5,013 nucleotides of DNA, from positions 1-5,013 of the forward strand of contig WJJK01000317.1 of NCBI GenBank assembly GCA_014729705.1, read 5' to 3'. The notes under the pieces were generated by a model. That model had not been told where the DNA came from and made no database searches. It was given only the letters and a program-made list of their open reading frames with translations. Both the position numbers and the translations under genes were made by a program. The stretch is from Candidatus Altarchaeales archaeon. Its GTDB lineage: Archaea; Altiarchaeota; Altiarchaeia; IMC4; SCGC-AAA252-I15. Positions within the stretch are counted from its first letter, which is position 1; each line of letters opens with the position of its first letter. Positions 1 through 3,863 of the stretch are shown one piece after another.

Positions 1-453
1 CCGCAGTTGGTGGGGGGAGCAAGATATAACACGCCTTTCACGGAGGTGGCTTTAGCCTGTGAGCTGGGGAAAACACATAGCATCTCCCATCCACTCGCAG
101 TATTCTCACCGTATGAGAAACATGACCCACGCAGTATGGGCCGCACGGAATACACGCCCAACCCCAAGGACTATCAATACGACCCCGAAAGAAACTACAT
201 ATTAGTTTATGAATGGGTGCCTGGAGTAAACGCATATGAAGGATTTAAGCAGGCAGGCAAGTCAAAGGAGGAGTTGGGGGAATTCACTTTAGATGTTTTC
301 AAAAGCATGTGGGGTGCGGGATTCTACGTCCCCACCCATAAACCAGGAAACATCATGGTGGAATTAGATCAACAAAAACATCTTAAGAAAAACCCCGACG
401 ACACAATCAAGTACACGCTAGTGGACTTTGAATTACTGAAAAAAAGAGGATAG
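1..453 (+). CDS. Protein-kinase-fold protein, 5'-partial (possible pseudokinase or divergent small-molecule kinase)
   Basis: The reading frame is open from base 1, so the gene starts outside the window; the TTG at 7 is only an internal Leu codon. 150 residues are visible. Seen: an alpha-C-like helix with Glu (EVALACELG, about 15-23), a hinge-like strand (YILVYEWVPG, 66-75), a catalytic-loop-like segment THKPGNIMV (112-120) with the metal-binding Asn at 117, and a DFG-equivalent DFE at 142-144. This order matches the APH/ABC1/RIO-like kinase fold. The Asp that normally lies five residues before that Asn (D-x-x-P-x-N) is Thr112, so the usual catalytic base is missing. The protein stops six residues after DFE, so the usual activation segment and large C-lobe are absent. 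The substrate is unknown. It may be a pseudokinase, or a kinase using another base. The N-lobe with the glycine loop and Lys lies mostly outside the window. Fold assignment is fairly sure, function is not. Confidence 0.6.
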   Translation, partial: PQLVGGARYNTPFTEVALACELGKTHSISHPLAVFSPYEKHDPRSMGRTEYTPNPKDYQYDPERNYILVYEWVPGVNAYEGFKQAGKSKEELGEFTLDVFKSMWGAGFYVPTHKPGNIMVELDQQKHLKKNPDDTIKYTLVDFELLKKRG

Positions 454-462
454 GTTAATCCG

Positions 463-478
463 GTCGGGAATACCCGAC
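463..478. other. Perfect inverted repeat (6-bp stem, 4-nt loop)
   Basis: GTCGGG and CCCGAC flank a 4-nt loop, starting 9 nt after the kinase-like stop codon. On the plus strand no T-tract follows, so it is not a typical terminator for that gene. On the minus strand it is followed, 17 nt later, by a run of seven T (445-439), so it could help end transcripts coming from tRNA-Ile. It could also be part of a larger structured RNA between 463 and 550. The fold is certain from sequence; the role is inferred. Confidence 0.45.
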
Positions 479-526
479 GAGTATCAGGCGATTTCGCTTT
501 GCTCAATCACCTATTCCTATGAGCTA

Positions 527-550
527 CTGAGTGAATACGAAGTATCTCAG
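527..550. other. Hairpin 3' of tRNA-Ile (CTGAG/CTCAG plus ATAC/GTAT)
   Basis: The outer stem CTGAG (527-531) pairs with CTCAG (546-550), and the inner stem ATAC (535-538) pairs with GTAT (542-545) around a GAA loop, with a 3-nt bulge (532-534). The 3' arm is the start of repeat R1. A comparable hairpin (695-717) stands at the same place beside the second R1 copy, with different bases in the inner part. In the minus-strand transcript it lies 22 nt after the tRNA 3' end and may mark processing or termination; no T-tract follows it directly. Confidence 0.45.
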
Positions 551-568
551 CGCATAAACCGAGCTACC
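546..568. repeat. Repeat R1, copy a (23 bp)
   Basis: This matches 714-736 at 22 of 23 positions (A554 versus G722), 168 bp away. It ends 3 nt from the 3' end of tRNA-Ile. Read on the minus strand it begins GGTAGCTCGG, which resembles a tRNA D-arm, so it may itself descend from tRNA sequence. The shared core CGAGCTACC has a weaker relative, TGAGCTACT, at 520-528. Confidence 0.75.
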
Positions 569-571
569 AAT

Positions 572-646
572 TGGTCCCGACGAGATTTGAACTCGCGACC
601 CCCTGATTATCAGTCAGGTGCTCTAACCAGTCTGAGCCACGGGACC
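572..646 (-). tRNA. tRNA-Ile (anticodon GAT)
   Basis: On the minus strand a complete 75-nt cloverleaf can be drawn. The acceptor stem is GGTCCCG with CGGGACC and discriminator A. The D stem is GCTC/GAGC with loop AGACTGGTTA. The anticodon stem is CCTGA/TCAGG with loop CTGATAA, giving anticodon GAT (plus-strand bases 609-611). The variable loop has 5 nt, and the T arm is GCGAG-TTCAAAT-CTCGT with one G-U pair. T8 and the T-loop bases are as expected. No intron is present and CCA is not encoded (the next bases are ATT), which is common in archaea. It decodes AUC and AUU isoleucine codons. Its first 12 nt and 13 nt of upstream flank are duplicated at 742-766. Confidence 0.97.
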
Positions 647-690
647 ATATAAGTGTGTTTATTATGTTATTTTTTTTGTTTTTTGGTGAG
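647..690 (-). promoter_or_regulatory. AT-rich upstream region of tRNA-Ile, probable promoter
   Basis: Read on the minus strand, about 44 nt upstream of the tRNA are A/T-rich, with A-runs and a TATA-like stretch (AATAACATAATAAA, about 657-670) roughly 11-24 nt before the mature 5' end. A second TATA-like hexamer, TTATAT, abuts the tRNA itself, which is too close to serve as its own TATA box. The 13 nt next to the tRNA are repeated at 754-766; the A/T-rich part further out is not. The exact TATA box cannot be fixed from sequence alone. Confidence 0.35.
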
Positions 691-694
691 TGGG

Positions 695-717
695 TGAGCG
701 TATGCGAATCCCGCTCA
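695..717. other. Hairpin beside repeat R1 copy b (TGAGCG/CGCTCA)
   Basis: A 6-bp stem, TGAGCG (695-700) with CGCTCA (712-717), encloses an 11-nt loop. Its 3' arm overlaps the start of R1 copy b, just as the 527-550 hairpin does with copy a. The two hairpins align over TGAG...CTCAG at nearly equal spacing and share only about half of the bases between, so both descend from the same duplicated block. Role unknown. Confidence 0.4.
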
Positions 718-736
718 GCGCGTAAACCGAGCTACC
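714..736. repeat. Repeat R1, copy b (23 bp)
   Basis: Second copy of the element at 546-568, with a single difference. Here it is followed after only 5 bp by the duplicated tRNA 5' segment (742-766), whereas beside copy a the whole tRNA body lies between the two elements. Confidence 0.75.
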
Positions 737-766
737 GGTTTAGCCACGGGACCATATAAGTGTGTT
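737..766 (-). pseudogene. Decayed duplicate of the tRNA-Ile gene (5' end and upstream flank only)
   Basis: Bases 742-766 are identical over 25 bp to 635-659. On the minus strand this covers tRNA-Ile nucleotides 1-12 (acceptor strand GGTCCCG and the start of the D arm, 753 to 742) and 13 nt of 5' flank (754-766). After the first 12 nt the sequence degenerates (737-741) and runs into repeat R1, with no anticodon arm, T arm or 3' acceptor strand. Compared with the intact locus, about 61 bp of tRNA body are missing. It cannot give a functional tRNA. A tandem duplication followed by an internal deletion explains it best. Confidence 0.7.
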
Positions 767-777
767 GTTGGTGGGGA

Positions 778-810
778 TTCTTATATTTAGGAGGGTTTTT
801 TATTTATAGT
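778..810 (+). promoter_or_regulatory. TATA-like promoter region upstream of the small basic ORF
   Basis: Two A/T-rich, TATA-like stretches occur here: TTATATTTA at 781-789 and TTTTTATTTATAG at 797-809. Counting about 25 nt downstream puts possible transcription starts near 810 or 830, shortly before the ATG at 848. No Shine-Dalgarno motif directly precedes that ATG; the GGAGG at 790-794 is too far away. This is inference from base composition only. Confidence 0.3.
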
Positions 811-847
811 TTAGCTCTTTTAATGTTTTTTTTATTGGGTTTTGGTT

Positions 848-1045
848 ATGCAGGAGAAGGATAAGGCTTTAAGGCGTCGTAAGGTTATGGAGACTTATTA
901 CGCTAAAACCCGGGGTAAGTTGAGTGCGCATAGGTTGGCTGAGAAAAAGCGTTTGAGGAGGGTGTGGGAGGAGAAACGCATAAGCAGGAGGAAGGCTGTG
1001 GATCGATTGCGGGAGAAGACCGTCAGAAAACTCCAAGACCTTTGA
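848..1045 (+). CDS. Small, strongly basic helical protein of unknown function
   Basis: From ATG 848 it encodes 65 residues; a TTG two codons upstream (842) is an alternative start. I do not recognise the family. 25 residues are Lys or Arg against 9 Asp or Glu, a net charge of about +16, and the sequence is almost free of helix breakers (one Gly, no Pro), so it is probably one or two long alpha-helices. Clusters such as RRRK (8-11), EKKRLRR and ISRRK suggest nucleic-acid or ribosome contact, which is inference only. There is no signal peptide or membrane segment. It stands alone on the plus strand and ends 6 bp from the stop of the opposing TPR gene. The reading frame lacks strong Shine-Dalgarno support, so it could still be a chance ORF, though the upstream A/T-rich region favours a gene. 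Confidence 0.5.
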   Translation: MQEKDKALRRRKVMETYYAKTRGKLSAHRLAEKKRLRRVWEEKRISRRKAVDRLREKTVRKLQDL

Positions 1046-1051
1046 CTAGTT

Positions 1052-1993
1052 CTATCGGTATCCTTCCACGTGTTCTTGTTGGGTGGTTTTTCCCCCGGTT
1101 TTCAGTCTTTTTATTCGGTTTCGCGCTGGACTGTGTTTAGGGTCTAATTCCACTACCTTCTGGTAGTCTTTTAATGCTTTCTTTTTTTCCCCCATGATTT
1201 CGTGTATGTGGGCTCGGTCGTAGTAGTAGAAGGGGTTGGGGTTGATTTCGATTGCTTTGTTGATTTCCTTCAATGAGGAGTGGAAGTCCTCCAGGTAGGC
1301 GTAAACTAATCCTAGTTCGTCTCGGGCGCGGTTGTCGTGGGGGAAAAGTTCCAGGGATTTCAGGAGGTGTTTTTTGGCGCGGCCATAGTCTCTAAGCCTT
1401 TCATAGGCGACGCCCATGAGGTAGTGGGCTTCCTGGCAGTGTTCATCCAACTCCGCCACAGTCAAGTAATCTTTTAAGGCGCGCACGTAGTCGCGTTTCA
1501 GGGAGTGGGTGTAGCCTCGCTCAAGATAAGCATCCAGGTAGTTAGGGTCTTCCTCCAGGGCTTGGTTGAAGTATTCTAGGGCTTCATCCAGTTTACGGTC
1601 CCTGCGGTAGAGCATGGCTTGGTTGAAGTAGGCGTCTGCGTTCAGGGGTCTGGGATCCGGATTCATTTTTCGAAGAAGCTGGTAGAGAGGTTTACGCATG
1701 GATTCAGTGGGGTGCAGGTGGTAGGCTTTCTGAGCGTATTTTATGGCGGAGTCGAAGTCGCCGATACGCTCAAAACAAACTGATAAGTCGCTTAAAAATT
1801 CCACCCTCTTTGGATCTTGTTTTAGGGCTTGAAGCAGGTAATCCACTGCTTGAGCGGGTTTTTTTAGTTCCACGTGGATTCTCGCCAAGCTATAGAGGGT
1901 GTCGGGGTTTTCGGGGTTAAGTTCAAGGGCGGCCTGTAAGTGTTTCAGTTGGTCGTCGTATTTTCGCCCCGGAATTTCGTGTTCACCGGTCAT
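1052..1993 (-). CDS. TPR-repeat protein
   Basis: 313 residues, made almost entirely of tetratricopeptide repeats: a partial unit at 12-29, then about seven full units beginning near 31, 65, 119, 153, 187, 221 and 254. Each has the usual pattern of small and aromatic residues followed by a D/NP turn (for example LNPENP, EEDPNY, ELDPKH). A 20-residue linker (97-118) splits the repeats into two blocks. A hydrophilic tail (299-313) follows. No signal peptide, membrane helix or enzyme domain is seen, so it is a cytoplasmic protein-protein interaction scaffold with unknown partner. The ATG at 1993 was chosen because the repeats begin just after it and an upstream extension would only re-read mgtC in another frame. 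GGAGG lies at 2007-2011, with a rather long 13-nt spacing. It starts 8 nt after the MgtC-like stop, so the two are likely co-transcribed. Confidence 0.88.
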   Translation of the reverse strand: MTGEHEIPGRKYDDQLKHLQAALELNPENPDTLYSLARIHVELKKPAQAVDYLLQALKQDPKRVEFLSDLSVCFERIGDFDSAIKYAQKAYHLHPTESMRKPLYQLLRKMNPDPRPLNADAYFNQAMLYRRDRKLDEALEYFNQALEEDPNYLDAYLERGYTHSLKRDYVRALKDYLTVAELDEHCQEAHYLMGVAYERLRDYGRAKKHLLKSLELFPHDNRARDELGLVYAYLEDFHSSLKEINKAIEINPNPFYYYDRAHIHEIMGEKKKALKDYQKVVELDPKHSPARNRIKRLKTGGKTTQQEHVEGYR

Positions 1994-2001
1994 AATAAAA
2001 G

Positions 2002-2439
2002 TCAGTCCTCCTCGGGTTCTGCTTCCTCGGATTTCTTGGGGATCCTCAAGACCAAAAGAATTAGGAGGGTGGTTAAGGTGGCTGTTAAATAAAGTCTTGT
2101 GGCGACTGCCATTCCGATTGCCGCTGAAACCCACATGTCGGCTGCGGTGGTGATGCCGTGCACTCCCTTACCCTTATGCCTCCAGATCACGCCGACGCCG
2201 AGGAAGCCTATGCCTGACACTATCTGGGAGGCTATGCGCACGGGGTTGTCTGGGAAGACCTCAACAGAGATTAAGGTGAAAAGACAGCTGCCTAAGACAA
2301 CCAGGGAGAAGGTTCTTTTACCAACTGATTTGCCGACACGCTCCCTCTCAAAGCCGATGATTAAACCAAGGATCGTAGCGTGGATGAGGGGCAGCAGTAA
2401 GGCTTTATCTATGAGGTAGCTGTCGATTGGGAAATTCAT
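2002..2439 (-). CDS. MgtC/SapB-family integral membrane protein
   Basis: 145 residues. Family motifs are clear: GLIIGFERE (25-33) followed by GKRTFSLVVLGS (40-51), then RIASQIVSGIGFLGVGVI (68-85) and GITTAADMWVSAAIGMAVA (95-113). Hydrophobic helices lie at about 12-30, 43-60, 68-86, 99-113 and 116-132, so it is inserted in the cytoplasmic membrane. The acidic tail (137-145, SEEAEPEED) is cytoplasmic or external depending on topology. It is near the length of the conserved membrane domain alone and lacks the soluble C-terminal domain of enterobacterial MgtC. In bacteria the family is linked to Mg2+ limitation and to inhibition of ATP synthase; in archaea the role is not settled. The ATG at 2439 follows an A/T-rich stretch without a Shine-Dalgarno motif. 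The TPR gene follows directly. Confidence 0.9.
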   Translation of the reverse strand: MNFPIDSYLIDKALLLPLIHATILGLIIGFERERVGKSVGKRTFSLVVLGSCLFTLISVEVFPDNPVRIASQIVSGIGFLGVGVIWRHKGKGVHGITTAADMWVSAAIGMAVATRLYLTATLTTLLILLVLRIPKKSEEAEPEED

Positions 2440-2460
2440 AATAATATATTTATTTGGCGT
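2440..2460 (-). promoter_or_regulatory. A/T-rich, TATA-like stretch before the MgtC-family gene
   Basis: On the minus strand the sequence CCAAATAAATATATTATT runs directly into the ATG. It resembles an archaeal TATA element, but a start about 25 nt further on would fall inside the coding region, so either the gene is leaderless using the outer part of this stretch or it is read from elsewhere. The terminator-like hairpin just upstream (2469-2487) suggests that mgtC needs its own promoter. Confidence 0.3.
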
Positions 2461-2468
2461 ATTCAGGT

Positions 2469-2487
2469 AAAAAAAGGGTAGAACCCT
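2469..2487 (-). terminator. Hairpin plus T7 tract after the sulfatase-like gene
   Basis: Read on the minus strand, AGGGT-TCT-ACCCT forms a 5-bp stem with a 3-nt loop, followed at once by a run of T (the T7 at 2475-2469 shares its first base with the stem). It lies 17 nt after the stop codon of the sulfatase-like gene. Archaea terminate mainly on T-tracts, so this is a good candidate end for the thrC-sulfatase transcript. Confidence 0.6.
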
Positions 2488-2504
2488 GAAACAAGTCTGC
2501 GGGG

Positions 2505-3863
2505 TCAGATGAGGTATCCTAATTCCTCAAGACGGTTTAGGGTGTCGTTTGATACGGGGGCGGAGTCTGTGGGAGTGTATTGAGGCAGGTTCATCTGAAA
2601 ATCCTTAAATTGTTTTAGGAGTTTGTCTCTTAACCCGGTTTTTTGTGCGGATAAATCGTTTAACTCAAGGGGGTCGTGTTCGAGGTTGTAGACTTCTGTT
2701 TCCCCTGTTTTCTGGTTTTCAATGATCTTGTAGCCTTCGACTGTCATCAATGATTTGTATGCTACGGTTCTAAAGCGGGTTTCAGTGTAGGCGGGTTTCC
2801 TTTTTTTTGAGAAAAGATTAATTCCTTCAAGGGTTTCAGGGGTTTTGATTCCAACCAACTGGGTTAATGCGGGGTATAGGTCGATTAATTCAACTGTTTT
2901 GTTGATTTTAATTCCCGGATGTCCTGGGACGTAGAGTATGAGGGGTACTTCAACCAACTCATTGTATACTGTTGCTCCGTGGTATAGGCTGCCGTGATCC
3001 AAGAATTCTTCTCCGTGGTCGGCGGTGAATACGATGATTGTGTTGTTAGATAACCCCATAAGGCTTAGGCGGTGGAAGAACACTCCTAAGGCGTCGTTTA
3101 CGACCGCCACCTCCCCGTCATAAAGCCCCACCATACGGCATATGTCGCCTTCAGATAGGTTGGCGGAAACCGAGACATCGTATCGGGGCGGAGTCATAAT
3201 CCTCTCCCTCGTCGTGTTCAGGGGGTGTAGGTTGCTGACGCAGTCTTTGGTGTAGAAATCCTGGTAGGGGCCGGGGGGTTCGTAGGTGTCGTGGGGGACT
3301 TGTAGGTGAATCCACATGAAGAAGGGTTTGTCTTTGTTGTCGTAGGTCCAGTTGGCTGCGTACTCCAGCACTTTGCCTGCTCGGAATACCCCCGGCAGCT
3401 CATAGAAGTACATGAATCCTTTGTTGAATCCGAAGTCGCTGTATAGGTTGGGGTTGGCTATGAATGCGGCGGTGTCGTATCCATTCTCGAAAAAGGTTTT
3501 CTGGATGAGGGGTTGGGAGTCGTCTATGAATGAATCCCGGGATTCAGTTAAGACCCCGTGGCTTGGGGGGTGTTTACTGGTCAACATACTCGCCATGGAG
3601 GGGCGGGTCCAGGAACACTGGGAATACGCGTTTTGAAAGACGTAGGAGGCGGAGGCTAGTTTGTCTATGTTGGGGGATACGTCGCGGTCATAACCGTAGC
3701 AGCCTAGATGGTCTTTGCGAAGGGCGTCAACGCTCACTACTATGACGTTGCATCCGGGGCACGTTACTTCCCCCATCCCCGGTTCAGCGGGATTATCCAG
3801 GCACATGCAGCATATTGTTGCGGCAAATAATACCGCTAATCTATAGGTGTTTTTTGACTTCAT
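2505..3863 (-). CDS. Secreted or membrane-anchored sulfatase-like hydrolase/transferase (alkaline phosphatase superfamily) with Thr nucleophile
   Basis: 452 residues. The N-terminus has basic residues, then a hydrophobic stretch (9-21) ending in Cys-rich ATICCMC, which fits a signal peptide with a possible lipid-attached Cys. Superfamily motifs: VVSVDALRKDHLGCYGY (42-58) with metal ligand Asp46; SWTRPSMASMLTS (84-96); HLQVPHDTYEPP (186-197) with His191; TADHGEEFLDHG (280-291) with Asp282 and His283; and a typical end, LEELGYL. In true sulfatases the nucleophile is the Cys of C-x-P-S-R, converted to formylglycine. Here the aligned residue is Thr86 (T-R-P-S) and the following Arg is Met, so a formylglycine sulfatase is unlikely. 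Thr nucleophiles occur in phosphoglycerol and phosphoethanolamine transferases and related enzymes, so a phospho-group reaction on surface glycans or lipids is plausible. It overlaps thrC by 23 nt and has no Shine-Dalgarno motif, suggesting translational coupling. Confidence 0.88.
   Translation of the reverse strand: MKSKNTYRLAVLFAATICCMCLDNPAEPGMGEVTCPGCNVIVVSVDALRKDHLGCYGYDRDVSPNIDKLASASYVFQNAYSQCSWTRPSMASMLTSKHPPSHGVLTESRDSFIDDSQPLIQKTFFENGYDTAAFIANPNLYSDFGFNKGFMYFYELPGVFRAGKVLEYAANWTYDNKDKPFFMWIHLQVPHDTYEPPGPYQDFYTKDCVSNLHPLNTTRERIMTPPRYDVSVSANLSEGDICRMVGLYDGEVAVVNDALGVFFHRLSLMGLSNNTIIVFTADHGEEFLDHGSLYHGATVYNELVEVPLILYVPGHPGIKINKTVELIDLYPALTQLVGIKTPETLEGINLFSKKRKPAYTETRFRTVAYKSLMTVEGYKIIENQKTGETEVYNLEHDPLELNDLSAQKTGLRDKLLKQFKDFQMNLPQYTPTDSAPVSNDTLNRLEELGYLI

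Noticed and set aside
480..520. Box C/D guide RNA on the minus strand (GTGATTG ... CTGA)
   Set aside because: The C box deviates from RTGATGA and no proper C'/D' pair with 12-nt guide spacing was found.
546..736. CRISPR-like array
   Set aside because: Only two copies of each repeat, with unequal spacing (168 and 107 bp) and no cas genes.
695..757. A second functional tRNA on the minus strand starting GGTCCCGTGGCT
   Set aside because: No matching 3' acceptor strand, anticodon arm or T arm follows; it is a remnant.
527..766. tRNA-associated integration site (attL/attR) or mobile element remnant
   Set aside because: The repeated part is the 5' end and upstream flank of the tRNA, not the 3' end typical of att sites; only about 100-170 bp separate the copies and no integrase is in the window.
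1994..2134. N-terminal extension of the TPR protein to an upstream ATG at 2134
   Set aside because: The extension lies entirely in the coding region of the MgtC-family gene in another frame, is low in TPR character, and would remove the normal operon spacing.
1899..2419. Plus-strand ORFs antisense to the mgtC-TPR region, and similar ones at 3412-3745 and 4343-4561
   Set aside because: They are shadows of well-supported minus-strand genes, with no recognisable domains.
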